From NCBI GenBank assembly GCA_035495815.1, contig DATJFH010000343.1:1-52579 (forward strand): a stretch of DNA of 52,579 nt, written 5' to 3'. The notes below the pieces were generated by a model that was not told where the DNA came from, ran no database searches, and saw nothing but the letters and a program-made list of their open reading frames with translations. Positions 34,295-44,857 of this stretch are shown in pieces; position 1 is the first letter of the stretch; every line of letters starts with the position of its first letter. The position numbers and the translations under genes are program-made. The stretch comes from DATJFH01 sp035495815 (GTDB taxonomy: Bacteria; Acidobacteriota; Terriglobia; Bryobacterales; Bryobacteraceae).

Positions 34295-35413
34295 ATGACC
34301 CGACGAGAATGGCTAGCCTGTACGGCAGCGGCGGGACTCCTCAGGGCTGCTCCGGCGGCTCCTACCGCCCCAGTTTCGATCGCCAAATGCAGCTCTTATG
34401 ACGGCGACCTGGTGTCCACCCTTTCCACCATGTTCGACCAGCTGGGCGGGCTGGGCCGGATCGTGCGCAATAAGACGGTCACCATCAAGCTTAACCTCAC
34501 CGGCAGCCCCGGACTCCGCTTTCAAGGCAAGGCGCTGGGTGTGACTCACTACACGCACCCCAAGCTGGTGTTCGCCATGGCGCGCGTGCTCAACACGGCC
34601 GGCGCGAAGCGGATCCGCTTTGTCGAGAGCGCCTGGGCCAGCGGCGGTCCGCTCGAGGAGTACCTGCTCGATTCGGGATGGAACGCGCGGGCGCTGCTCA
34701 ACCTCGTGCCCGGCGTCGAAGTAGAGAACACCAACAATCTCGGCAAGGGCAAAAAGTATTCGCGCTTCAAAGTGCCGGGCGGCGGTTACATCTATCCCGC
34801 CTACGACCTGAATCACGCCTTCGAAGATACCGACGTGTTCATGAGTATGGCCAAGCTCAAGAACCACGAGACGTGCGGAGTTACGCTGTCGCTCAAGAAC
34901 TGCTTCGGCAACTCCCCGGCCTCGATCTACGGAGACGACGCCAGGATCGACGAGCCGAATGAGAGTCCCGCCAGCGGGCGCGGCGCAGTCTTCCACGCCG
35001 GCAAGCGGGGACCGGCCAAGAGCGCGCCGCAGGAGCTCGATCCGTCGAGCAATCGTCATGCCGGCTATCGCGTGCCGCGGATCGTGGCCGATCTTTGCGC
35101 GGCGCGGCCGGTGGACATCGCCTTCATCGACGGCGTCGAATCGGTGTCGGGCGGCGAAGGCCCCTGGATCAAAGGGCTGAAGCTGGTCCAGCCGGGAGTG
35201 CTGATCGCCGGTACCAACCCGGTCACGACGGACTCGGTCGCAACCGCCGTCATGGGGTACGATCCCCGGGCGGAAAAGGGAACCAGGCCGTTCGTTAATT
35301 GCGATAACACGCTGCTGCTGGCGGAAGGACACGGCATCGGAACCACCGATCTGAAACGCATCGAAGTGCGCGGCGCGCCGATCACCGAAGCGCTGTACCG
35401 GTTCGACTTATGA
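34295..35413 (+). CDS. Tat-exported DUF362 family protein
   Basis: 372 residues. The start TRREWLACTAAAGLLRA is a short twin-arginine signal. The DUF362 body shows VTIKLNLTGSPG, YTHPKLVFAMARVLNTAGAKRIRFVES, VFMSMAKLKNHETCGVTLSLKNCFGNSP (central conserved segment), IAFIDGVESVSGGEGPW and VLIAGTNPVTTDSVATAVMGYDP. Cytoplasmic DUF362 relatives carry ferredoxin-type clusters; this one lacks CxxCxxC motifs. The function is not known. Four bases separate it from the gene before, and its stop overlaps the gamma-glutamyltransferase start (ATGA), so the genes act as one translational unit. Confidence 0.88.
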   Translation: MTRREWLACTAAAGLLRAAPAAPTAPVSIAKCSSYDGDLVSTLSTMFDQLGGLGRIVRNKTVTIKLNLTGSPGLRFQGKALGVTHYTHPKLVFAMARVLNTAGAKRIRFVESAWASGGPLEEYLLDSGWNARALLNLVPGVEVENTNNLGKGKKYSRFKVPGGGYIYPAYDLNHAFEDTDVFMSMAKLKNHETCGVTLSLKNCFGNSPASIYGDDARIDEPNESPASGRGAVFHAGKRGPAKSAPQELDPSSNRHAGYRVPRIVADLCAARPVDIAFIDGVESVSGGEGPWIKGLKLVQPGVLIAGTNPVTTDSVATAVMGYDPRAEKGTRPFVNCDNTLLLAEGHGIGTTDLKRIEVRGAPITEALYRFDL

Positions 35414-37191
35414 ACAATCTCATTGCCCGATCCGCACTGGGTCTGCTGGCGGTCTCCGCGCTGGCTTCCGCCCAGACCCGAACCACCATGTTCCCGCCCG
35501 TTCGAGGGACGAGGGAGATGGTGGGCGCGGCCAACAATTTCGAAGTGGAGGCCGGCTTCCGGATCCTCACGCAGGGAGGCAACGCGGTCGACGCCGGTGT
35601 CGCCGCGATCCTGGCGGCCGCGGTTACCGAGCAGGCGCGCTTCGGCATCGGCGGAGAGATTCCGATCCTGATCAAGATGTCCGGCAAGCCGCCCATCGCC
35701 ATCAGCGGCGTCGGCGTCGCCCCCGGCAAGGCGACCATCGAGTTTTATCGCAGCCGCAAGCCGGAGCCATGGGAAGATCCCGACCGCATGCCGCCGATTC
35801 CGACGCAAGGGATCCTGGCCGCGACCGTACCGGGTGTGTTCGACGGGCTGATCCTTGCGCTGAGCCAGTACGGCACGATGACGTTCGCGCAGGTGGCCGC
35901 TCCGGCGATCGAATATGCGGAGGGATTCCCCATCGGCGAAGAGTTCGCCGGGTTCATCCGCAACACGCAAAAGATTCTGGAGCTGTGGCCTACGTCGCGC
36001 AGCTTTTTCATGCCCACAGGCGCGCCTCCTACGCGGGGCGATATTTTTCGCGAACCGGCGCTGGCCAAGACACTTCGAGAACTGGCGCAGGCCGAGAACA
36101 AAGCGCGCGGAAAGCGCACCGCGAAGCTGAAAGCCGTTCGCGATCTTTTCTACCAGGGCTCGCTTGCCAAGCGCATGGCCGCCTTTTCAGAGGCCAACGG
36201 CGGGCTGATTACGCTGGCCGACCTGAAGAGTTACCACGCCGAAACCGATCAGCCCAAATCCACCACGTATCGCGGCTACCAGGTTCTGAAACCCGGCTTC
36301 TGGACGCAGGGACCGGTGATGATCGAGATGCTGAACCTGCTCGAGGGCTACGATCTCAAGGCGATGGGTCATAACAGTCCCGAGTACCTGCACACCGTCG
36401 TCGAGGCCGCCAAGCTGGCATTTGCCGACCGCGACCGCTACTACGGCGATCCGAAGTTTTCCGAGATTCCGGAGCAGGTCCTTCTTTCGAAGGAGTACGC
36501 CGCGACGCGCAGAAAGCTGATCGACCCGCAGCGGGCATCGATGGAGCACCGTCCCGGCGCGCTGGCTCCGCCGGCGAATATGCCGTCGGCCACATCCGGC
36601 GAACACGGCGCGGTGCAGGACACCACCTGCGTGAACGTGGTCGACCGCAAGGGTAATGTATTTTCATCCACTCCGAGCGGCGCGTGGCTGCCCTCGGTGA
36701 TCGCCGGCGACACCGGCATTCCCTTCGGAACCCGGCTTCAGACGCTGCTGCTCACGCCCGGTCATCCCAACCAGTTGCAGCCTGGCAAGCGGCCGCGCGT
36801 GACGCTGAGTCCGACGCTGGTGCTCAAGGACGGCCAGCCGTTCCTGGCGCTCTCGACACCGGGTGGCGATAACCAGGACCAGGCGCTGCTGCAGGTGCTG
36901 CTGAACATCATCGATTTCGGCATGCCGCCCCAGGAGGCTGTCGAGGCGCCGCGGTTCCAGACCGAGCACTTTTACGCATCGTTCGGCGCTCACGAGTTCG
37001 TTCCAGGGAAACTGAACCTGGAGGGGCGTATGCCTCGGACGACGATCGAACGGCTGACGGCCATGGGGCACCGGGTAAGCGTGACCGGCGAGTGGAGCAA
37101 CTCGTCGGCGCCGACGGTGATCAAGTTTTCGAACGGCGTGCTGGACGGCGGGGCGGATCCGAGGCGCAGCCGCTATATTTTCGGGCGGTGA
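35410..37191 (+). CDS. Exported gamma-glutamyltransferase family enzyme
   Basis: 593 residues; an Ntn-hydrolase that cleaves gamma-glutamyl bonds (glutathione or gamma-glutamyl peptides) after self-cleavage into two subunits. A signal peptide covers residues 1-21. The family motif LTQGGNAVDAGVAAILAA is near 53-70. The autocatalytic Thr is about Thr405 in AVQDTTCVNVVDRKGN; the usual TTH is TTC here. Also VTLSPTLVLKDGQPFLALSTPGGDNQ near the end. A lysine-rich insert at about 225-250 is longer than in E. coli Ggt. It overlaps the DUF362 gene by four bases and converges with the next gene, 12 bases away. Members of this family may also act on other acyl substrates. Confidence 0.9.
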   Translation: MNNLIARSALGLLAVSALASAQTRTTMFPPVRGTREMVGAANNFEVEAGFRILTQGGNAVDAGVAAILAAAVTEQARFGIGGEIPILIKMSGKPPIAISGVGVAPGKATIEFYRSRKPEPWEDPDRMPPIPTQGILAATVPGVFDGLILALSQYGTMTFAQVAAPAIEYAEGFPIGEEFAGFIRNTQKILELWPTSRSFFMPTGAPPTRGDIFREPALAKTLRELAQAENKARGKRTAKLKAVRDLFYQGSLAKRMAAFSEANGGLITLADLKSYHAETDQPKSTTYRGYQVLKPGFWTQGPVMIEMLNLLEGYDLKAMGHNSPEYLHTVVEAAKLAFADRDRYYGDPKFSEIPEQVLLSKEYAATRRKLIDPQRASMEHRPGALAPPANMPSATSGEHGAVQDTTCVNVVDRKGNVFSSTPSGAWLPSVIAGDTGIPFGTRLQTLLLTPGHPNQLQPGKRPRVTLSPTLVLKDGQPFLALSTPGGDNQDQALLQVLLNIIDFGMPPQEAVEAPRFQTEHFYASFGAHEFVPGKLNLEGRMPRTTIERLTAMGHRVSVTGEWSNSSAPTVIKFSNGVLDGGADPRRSRYIFGR

Positions 37192-37203
37192 ATCGTGCGG
37201 CGA

Positions 37204-38073
37204 TCAGTAAGTTTGTAACGCCGCTTTGTCTCCCATTTCGGTCAGCAGCTTCTTCATTCCGTCGAGGTTCATTTTAAGACCGACTTCGGCGTCCGGCGCG
37301 ATGCGCTCGTTTATGATTCCGATCGGTCCCCTGTAGCCGCCGCGCCGGATCAATCGCATCATCTCCAGCTCTCGGTCGCCTCCGCCCACTGCGTATACCT
37401 CGCGGTCGCCCTTCCGGAGCCCCGCCAGGTTCAAGGCCATCAGGTGCGGACGCATCTTCGGGAAGAACTCCGGGAAGCGGTCGATCTGCGCGTGGGCGTG
37501 ATGAAAATTGTAGACGAGGCCGACGTTGGGCAATTTCAAACGCTCGAGCACCGCCAGTTGATTTTCCGGCTCTCCATACCACCCGCCGTGATTGTACATC
37601 CCGACCGAACAGCCGATCTGGGCCGCCATGGACGCGAGTTTACCCACTGCCTTGGCCGCCATCTCCACCTTCTGCTCCTGAGTGAGCGCCTCGAAATTTT
37701 TAGGCGGCACGAACATGTACCACAACTGCGTGTGGATGCCGCGTCGTCGCAGAAAATCCAGCACGACTCCGACTTTGCGATCACCCGCCGGGTCGGGGCC
37801 GGAGGTCAGCCAGAAGGCCTGGAGTTTGACGTGATGGCGGGCCAGCGCGTCGGCTTCCTCGTCGAACGTCGGAATGTGCTTGTCGCGCCAGTCATAGGCA
37901 AGCATCCGGATGCCGAGCTTTTCCAGCATGGCCGCGCGCTCCTCCGGTCCGCGATTCTGCGAATCGAAGGGGACGATACACCACGCGATCAGATTGCTAC
38001 GCGCAAAGACATCGACAGCTGGCGCCGATTGCAGGCAGAGCCCGATCGTCAGGCAGATGCCGAGTGCCTTCAT
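37204..38073 (-). CDS. Exported xylose-isomerase-like TIM-barrel protein
   Basis: 289 residues with a signal peptide (1-19). The rest follows the sugar phosphate isomerase/epimerase (AP endonuclease 2) TIM-barrel pattern: MLEKLGIRMLAYDWRDKH, LQAFWLTSGPDP, CSVGMYNHGGWYGEPENQ (conserved His/Glu region), GLVYNFHHAHAQIDRFPE and GPIGIINERIAPD. Acidic and His residues at strand ends probably bind a metal. The substrate is likely a sugar or cyclitol but cannot be named; export is unusual for this fold and is shared by relatives in planctomycetes. Its ATG overlaps the stop of the upstream CxxCH gene by four bases, so it is the third gene of that operon. Confidence 0.85.
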   Translation of the reverse strand: MKALGICLTIGLCLQSAPAVDVFARSNLIAWCIVPFDSQNRGPEERAAMLEKLGIRMLAYDWRDKHIPTFDEEADALARHHVKLQAFWLTSGPDPAGDRKVGVVLDFLRRRGIHTQLWYMFVPPKNFEALTQEQKVEMAAKAVGKLASMAAQIGCSVGMYNHGGWYGEPENQLAVLERLKLPNVGLVYNFHHAHAQIDRFPEFFPKMRPHLMALNLAGLRKGDREVYAVGGGDRELEMMRLIRRGGYRGPIGIINERIAPDAEVGLKMNLDGMKKLLTEMGDKAALQTY

Positions 38074-40637
38074 TTTGTCCGGAACGGCTCGCTTCCGGCA
38101 ATCAACAGCACCAGATCCCTCAGGCCGCCCTTCTCCTGATCGAGCGTCCTGACGATGCGGTCCACCTGCGGGCCGTCCGCGGGTTCGAGCTTACGGCCCA
38201 TCGCGTACGCCAGCAGTTTCTCCGTCAGGCAGCGCGCGAACTGGCCCCGATGATTGCGCAGCAGGACGTCCTTGAAGCTGACCACGTCCTTGAATTGTTC
38301 GCCCGCGGCGAGTTCTCCGGACGCGTCGATGGGCGGCGACACCTTGCCCGGCCGCTCATAATTTTGGCGCCAGCCGCCGATGGCGTCGAAGTTTTCCAGC
38401 GCGAATCCCGGAGGATCGATCTTCTGATGACACGAATTGCAGGTCGCGATGGTTCGATGCTTCGCAAGCTGATCTCGAATGGTGATGGCTCCGCGGATAT
38501 CGGGCTCGAGCGGCTTCACGTCCGGCGGAGGCGGAATCGGCGGCGTGCCCAGAATATTCTTCATCACCCATACACCGCGCACCACCGGCGAGGTATCGAT
38601 GCCGTTTGCGCTGGCGGTCAGCACGCCGCCCATCCCGAGCAGGCCGCCGCGGCGGCGGTCGGTGAGCGACACCTTTTGAAACTGCGCGCCGTGGATGTTC
38701 GGGATGTCGTACAGCCGCGCCAGCCCGCCGTTGACAAAGGTGAAGTCGGCGTCCAGGAAGCGGTCGAGGGGCAGATTGTTTTCCAGCAGGTACCGGAAGA
38801 ACATTTGCGCTTCCGTCTTCATTGACTTTTCGAGGCCGTCCACATAATATTGCTGGAATTCCCTGGGGCTGGGCGGCATGGAGCCGAGCTTGTACAACTC
38901 CAGCCAGCGGGAGATGAACTGGCCGGCGAACGCCTCGGATTTGGGGTCGCCGAGCATGCGCCGCGCCTGCGCGCGGAGCGCTTCGGGCTGACGCAGCTTG
39001 CCGGCGCCGGCGGCCTGGAGAAGAGCGTCGTCCGGCATGGACGACCACAGGAAGTAGCTCAGACGCGAGGCCAGCGCGTAATCGTCGAGTGGGCCGTCGT
39101 TCTCGCGCAGGTACAGAAAGCCGGGCGAGCACAGCACGCCGCGCAATCCGGCCTTAATGGCTGCGAGCGGCGGATCTCCCTTGGCGGCGCGAAGCTTGAC
39201 CATCTTCACGAGCGGCGCGATTTCCGCGTCGGACGCCGGACGGCGGAACGCGCGCGAGGCGAAGCGGCGCAGGATCGGCTCCGCATTGGACAGGGACGGC
39301 TCGTAGCCGCCGAACAAGGCGACGTGCGAGGGCGGCGGCCATTGGTCGAAGTGCGGGCCTTCCAGCTCGATTTCGTACACGCGGACACGCGGCCCCATGT
39401 ATTCGCGGAAAAAGCTCGCCCAGCCTTCGCGGCGGTTGAACGAGCGCGAAGTGCCTTCGGTGGTGAGCTCTGTTTTCGAGGCCCCCTGCTTCGAGACTCT
39501 CCTGGTCAGCGACTCGTTCACGGTTTTTTCGTTGACCGGACCTTCTTCGACGACATATTCGCGGATGAACCTCGGGAACTGATCGAAGTACTGGACGGTG
39601 AGCGGCTTTCGCAGTGGTTTTACGCGGCTGGGACCATTCGGGTAGGTGAGCCGGGGCTGGTATCCGCGATCGAGCCAGATGCGGGCTTCGAACCATTTGG
39701 GGGTATCGTCCGGCAGCTCGAAGGAAATCAGCTCCCGGTCCGAGGTGGTGCGGCTGCCGAGTTGCCCGTATGCGGCCGAGCCCGCCACCACGGCTACCCG
39801 CAGCGGCTCGCTCTTCTCCACCTCGAGGATACTCTGATCATACGGATAGTTTCGGTTGACGCCGGCGGCCTTGAAGCGCAGCTTGTAGTAGCCGTCCTGC
39901 GGCACGCCCTTTTCGAACTCGCTGAGCCAGAGGAAGCCGCCTTCGTCCGTCGTGTTCTTGCGGATGTTCTGATATTGCCCTGGCGCATCCTGTCCATCGT
40001 GACGGTTGCCGGTGGGATGGAACGGGGCCTTGAACGAATATTTGCGAATCTCCGGCTTCGGTCCCGAGACTGCCGCGCGGTCGATGAAGTTCTCGGCGGC
40101 GGAGAGATAGCCGGTGAGCAGGAAATCCGAAGTCGAGAGCGCCGAGCCGATATTGGTGAAGCCGTCATCCACCGCATCCGGGGGAAACACGTCCGTCGGA
40201 TCGGCCAGCATGCCCTCGAGCGAAAGCAGGTGGCGTACGGTGCGGTCATACTCAAAGCGATTGAGGCGGCGCAGGACGGTGCGCGCTCCGGTGCTCCGGC
40301 TCTCGGCAAAGGCCCTGGTGAGGCGCGCGGTCACGGCGTCGATCACTTCCCGCCGGCGTTCATCGGTGGGTTGCTTCGCTCCAGCCGGCGGCATCGCGCC
40401 AAGGTTCAGGCGGTCGACGATTTCCTTCCAGCGCCGCTGCGTTTCGGGCGACGACAGGTCCGCGCTCAACGAATCGAATCGCCGGTCGGCCATGGCGGAC
40501 TTTGCTCCGTGGCACTGCACGCAGTATTCGTTCAAGAAGGGACGGACGGACCGGTCATAGGCCGCGTCTTCCGCAGCCATGCCTGCCGCCGCCGCCGACA
40601 GCAGAACCAAGCGCATTGACAGATTGAAAGTCCGCAT
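38070..40637 (-). CDS. Exported DUF1587/DUF1592/DUF1588/DUF1585 protein with two CxxCH motifs
   Basis: 855 residues. A signal peptide (the start may be ATG 40637 or 40616) is followed by a cytochrome-like domain with CVQCHG (Cys39, Cys42, His43). Then come DUF1587 (RRLNRFEYDRTVRHLLSLE), a carbohydrate-binding-like beta region, DUF1595/DUF1592 (ADAEIAPLVKM; ALASRLSYFLWSSMPDD), DUF1588 (RRGGLLGMGGVLTASANG, and a second motif CNSCHQKIDPPGFALENFD) and DUF1585 (QFARCLTEKLLAYAMGR). This domain string is typical of planctomycete, verrucomicrobial and acidobacterial exported proteins of unknown biochemistry. It lies six bases after the DUF1552 gene, its usual partner, and overlaps the TIM-barrel gene. 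Confidence 0.92.
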   Translation of the reverse strand: MRTFNLSMRLVLLSAAAAGMAAEDAAYDRSVRPFLNEYCVQCHGAKSAMADRRFDSLSADLSSPETQRRWKEIVDRLNLGAMPPAGAKQPTDERRREVIDAVTARLTRAFAESRSTGARTVLRRLNRFEYDRTVRHLLSLEGMLADPTDVFPPDAVDDGFTNIGSALSTSDFLLTGYLSAAENFIDRAAVSGPKPEIRKYSFKAPFHPTGNRHDGQDAPGQYQNIRKNTTDEGGFLWLSEFEKGVPQDGYYKLRFKAAGVNRNYPYDQSILEVEKSEPLRVAVVAGSAAYGQLGSRTTSDRELISFELPDDTPKWFEARIWLDRGYQPRLTYPNGPSRVKPLRKPLTVQYFDQFPRFIREYVVEEGPVNEKTVNESLTRRVSKQGASKTELTTEGTSRSFNRREGWASFFREYMGPRVRVYEIELEGPHFDQWPPPSHVALFGGYEPSLSNAEPILRRFASRAFRRPASDAEIAPLVKMVKLRAAKGDPPLAAIKAGLRGVLCSPGFLYLRENDGPLDDYALASRLSYFLWSSMPDDALLQAAGAGKLRQPEALRAQARRMLGDPKSEAFAGQFISRWLELYKLGSMPPSPREFQQYYVDGLEKSMKTEAQMFFRYLLENNLPLDRFLDADFTFVNGGLARLYDIPNIHGAQFQKVSLTDRRRGGLLGMGGVLTASANGIDTSPVVRGVWVMKNILGTPPIPPPPDVKPLEPDIRGAITIRDQLAKHRTIATCNSCHQKIDPPGFALENFDAIGGWRQNYERPGKVSPPIDASGELAAGEQFKDVVSFKDVLLRNHRGQFARCLTEKLLAYAMGRKLEPADGPQVDRIVRTLDQEKGGLRDLVLLIAGSEPFRTK

Positions 40638-40643
40638 CGGCGT

Positions 40644-41918
40644 TCAGGAGAAGTTGGCCAGCGTGCCGGTGGCTTTGTTGAAGCGATCCGCTTCCACGCC
40701 AAACCGCTGCAGCATGCTGGTGAAGAGATTGCACAACGGCACGCGCCGGTCTTCCGGATAGGCCTTGTGCTCGCCATGACGGAAACCGCCACCTGCCAGC
40801 AGAATCGGCAGGTCCTTGTTGGAATGCGAGCTGCCGTTGCCCATGCCGCTGCCGAACAGCACCATGGTGCGGTCGAGCATGCGGGAGCCGTCGGCTTCCT
40901 TCAAAGTGGAAAGACGGCCCAGGAAGCGGGCGAACTGCGTGGTCTGGAATCGTTCGATGATGAGCAGGCCTCTTTGCAGGACTTCGGCCTTGCCATGGTG
41001 CGAGAAGCCGTGATAGGCTCCGCTGAGCCCCAGGTTCCCGGTATCGATGACGCCGGGGATTTCGAGCACGGCGACGCGCGTCGAATCCGTCTGCAGCGCC
41101 AGCAGCAGCAGATCGTAGAACGCCGACAGGCTCTGGGTGAAGGGGCCGTCCTCGGGCATCGGCATCTCGACGTGCGGCTTGGGCTTGTCCAGCCAGCCGC
41201 CCGCCATGCCGATCTTCTTCTCCACTTCGCGTACCGACGTCAGGTACTCGTCCAGCTTTTCGCGGTCGAGCTTCCCGAGCCCGCTCTGCAGCGCAGCCGC
41301 CTGTTCACGGACTGCGTCGAGGATGCTGTCGTTTACGTCGTAGCCGGCGGCCACTTTTTGGCGCGATTCGGCGTCCTCGCTGATGAAAAGCGCGCGGAAC
41401 AGTTCGCTGGCCTTGGTTACGGGCGGAATGTTCACGCCGTTGCGCGTCCAGGACATCTTCGGCGCCATGTCGCCTTCGGCGCCGCCCACACTGGCCACGA
41501 TGGACGGGAACCTCGTTCGCGCGCCCACGAACTCGGCCGCCCGCTGATCGACGGAGATGTTGCGACCCGGCCAGGCGGGGGCGTCCGAATCCTTAATGCC
41601 GCTGAGGAACGAGTGGACCGCGCGGTGCCCGCCGCTGACATCGTGATCGAGATGCGAGAAGACGGTGAAATCCTTGCGGTAGGGCTCGAGCGGTTTCAGC
41701 AGTTCGGGAATCTTGTAATCGGCGCCGGCGCCGTCCGGGAAGAAGGCCTCCGGCAGCATGCCCAGCGGATTCCCGACGCATACCATCCGCATGGGATGCG
41801 GCGCGCTGTCCTTGGCCCAGCCCAGGGGTTGCATGGACTCCATCAGCGGCAGGGCCAGGGCCACCCCGGCTCCGCGGAGGAAGTTTCGGCGGTCGATGAA
41901 TTGTGATCGGGTTGGCAA
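40644..41918 (-). CDS. Tat-exported DUF1552 family protein
   Basis: 424 residues. Twin-arginine signal DRRNFLRGAGVALALPL at about 9-25. DUF1552 motifs: RMVCVGNPLGMLPEAFFP, FSHLDHDVSGGHRAVHSFL, RFPSIVASVGG, and near the end VLFGSGMGNGSSHSNKDLPILLAGGGF, a histidine-rich hydrolase-like end comparable to DUF1501. The start is TTG (41916-41918), six bases after GAGG; no better start keeps the Tat signal. First gene of a three-gene minus-strand operon with the CxxCH protein and the TIM-barrel protein. Function unknown. Confidence 0.9.
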   Translation of the reverse strand: MPTRSQFIDRRNFLRGAGVALALPLMESMQPLGWAKDSAPHPMRMVCVGNPLGMLPEAFFPDGAGADYKIPELLKPLEPYRKDFTVFSHLDHDVSGGHRAVHSFLSGIKDSDAPAWPGRNISVDQRAAEFVGARTRFPSIVASVGGAEGDMAPKMSWTRNGVNIPPVTKASELFRALFISEDAESRQKVAAGYDVNDSILDAVREQAAALQSGLGKLDREKLDEYLTSVREVEKKIGMAGGWLDKPKPHVEMPMPEDGPFTQSLSAFYDLLLLALQTDSTRVAVLEIPGVIDTGNLGLSGAYHGFSHHGKAEVLQRGLLIIERFQTTQFARFLGRLSTLKEADGSRMLDRTMVLFGSGMGNGSSHSNKDLPILLAGGGFRHGEHKAYPEDRRVPLCNLFTSMLQRFGVEADRFNKATGTLANFS

Positions 41919-41945
41919 GGCGAACCTCGGACGTCGGTAGACGCA

Positions 41946-41982
41946 GCTTCACTTGTATCAAGATCGTGTAACTCCAGTCAAT
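41946..41982 (-). promoter_or_regulatory. Candidate promoter of the DUF1552 operon
   Basis: On the minus strand a TTGACT hexamer is followed after about 16 bases by GATACA, in an AT-richer patch 40-60 bases before the TTG start. The match to consensus is moderate and the exact limits are approximate. The rest of 41919-42108 shows no gene. Confidence 0.3.
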
Positions 41983-42108
41983 CGTTGAATCTTCGGTTGA
42001 CGAGGGTGCGGTCGGTGGCCGAGCGACATCTGTGGGGCGTCCGGCAACGGACCTTCCTTGGGCGCTATTCGAGGACCAGCCAGGAACGGTTCAGGCGCAG
42101 GCGATTCC

Positions 42109-42819
42109 CTACTTGACGAACCCGTGACTTTCGAGCAATCTTTTCCCTTCCGGACTGATCAGAAACCGCAGAAAATAGCGGGCTTCCTCCTGGTGCTGGC
42201 TGGTCTTCACAACACCTCCGTTCTGACGAATCGGGCTGTGCAGGCTGGAGGGAAGCAGCACGCCCCCCTTATCGCTCACCAGCGACCAGGCCACAATCGC
42301 CGCATCCGCGTTGCCGCTCTCCGCGTATTCCAGCGCCTGCCGGACGGTTTCCCCGTACACGATCTTCGGCCCTATCTTGGACCACAATCCGGAGTTTTCG
42401 ACCGCCTGTTTTGCCGCCACCCCGTAAGGGGCATGGGTCGGGTTGGCGATCGCGATATGCTTGAAGCCGGCCCCCATCAAGTCCCCCATCGCGCCTGCCC
42501 GCCGGCCCCGCGACCAGAGCCCTAGCCGTCCCCGGGCGTATTCGACCACCGAATCTTTCAATAGATGCCCGCCGTTGGCCAGATCCTTTACTCTACCTTC
42601 ATCCGCGGAGAGGAAGATGTCGTAGGGGGCGCCGTTGGATACCTGCTGGGCCAGCATTCCGCTCGCCCCAAAGGTGAATCGGGGCTTGAGATCCGAAAGC
42701 GCCGCCCAAGCCTGTACGATAGGTCCTTGTACTGCAATAAGATCGGAGGCTGCGGCGATCAGCAGTTCCTTGTTTGGGGATTGTGCATTTACAGGCGCTA
42801 AAAAACTTGACAATAACAC
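42109..42819 (-). CDS. Molybdate-type ABC transporter substrate-binding protein (ModA-like)
   Basis: About 236 residues from GTG 42819. A short signal (VLLSSFLAPVNAQS) precedes the ModA pattern: KELLIAAASDL, FTFGASGMLAQQVSNGAPYDIFLSADE, IAIANPTHAPYGVAAKQA, IVYGETVRQALEYAESGNADAAIVAWSL and FLRFLISPEGKRLLESHGF. These are the oxyanion-binding segments of periplasmic molybdate/tungstate receptors. Longer in-frame starts would run into the divergent dnaK coding region and are unlikely. The permease (modB) and ATPase (modC) genes are not next to it, so it is an orphan receptor here; tungstate or another oxyanion is possible. Its GTG lies inside the dnaK promoter region, so expression of the two may interfere. 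Confidence 0.85.
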   Translation of the reverse strand: MLLSSFLAPVNAQSPNKELLIAAASDLIAVQGPIVQAWAALSDLKPRFTFGASGMLAQQVSNGAPYDIFLSADEGRVKDLANGGHLLKDSVVEYARGRLGLWSRGRRAGAMGDLMGAGFKHIAIANPTHAPYGVAAKQAVENSGLWSKIGPKIVYGETVRQALEYAESGNADAAIVAWSLVSDKGGVLLPSSLHSPIRQNGGVVKTSQHQEEARYFLRFLISPEGKRLLESHGFVK

Positions 42820-42835
42820 ACTAAACTTTAATAAT
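42806..42835 (+). promoter_or_regulatory. dnaK promoter with a HAIR-like HspR operator
   Basis: TTGACA (42807-42812), a 17-base spacer and AATAAT (42830-42835): a strong housekeeping promoter about 50 bases before dnaK. Overlapping it, CTTGACA (42806-42812), seven bases, ACTAAAC (42820-42826) matches the HspR operator HAIR (CTTGAGT-N7-ACTCAAG) at 10 of 14 positions with exact spacing. Since an hspR-like gene ends the operon, repression by HspR is plausible. The match is imperfect, and no CIRCE element is present. Confidence 0.5.
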
Positions 42836-42886
42836 GGAATAGGGCTAAAACGAGTCCGAAAGTAGCGTAGTGACGAGGAGAACAGT

Positions 42887-44809
<1,923 letters not shown>

Positions 44810-44816
44810 CCACTGG

Positions 44817-44851
44817 AGCAGGACGGGCGCCGGCCGGGCGCTCGTCCTGCT
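44817..44851 (+). other. Long hairpin between dnaK and dnaJ
   Basis: AGCAGGACG (44817-44825) pairs perfectly with CGTCCTGCT (44843-44851); the stem continues inward to about 15 bp with one G-U pair, leaving a five-base loop. No T run follows, so it is not an intrinsic terminator. It ends only six bases before the dnaJ ATG and leaves room for just a weak GGA ribosome site, so it may protect the dnaK 3' end and lower or gate dnaJ translation. Confidence 0.6.
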
Positions 44852-44857
44852 GGATTC

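Noticed and set aside
42820..42886. CIRCE (HrcA) operator upstream of dnaK
   Set aside because: No TTAGCACTC-N9-GAGTGCTAA-like inverted repeat is present; the regulator gene in the operon is MerR/HspR-type instead.
44817..44851. Intrinsic terminator after dnaK
   Set aside because: The stem is strong but there is no T run after it, and dnaJ follows in the same operon.
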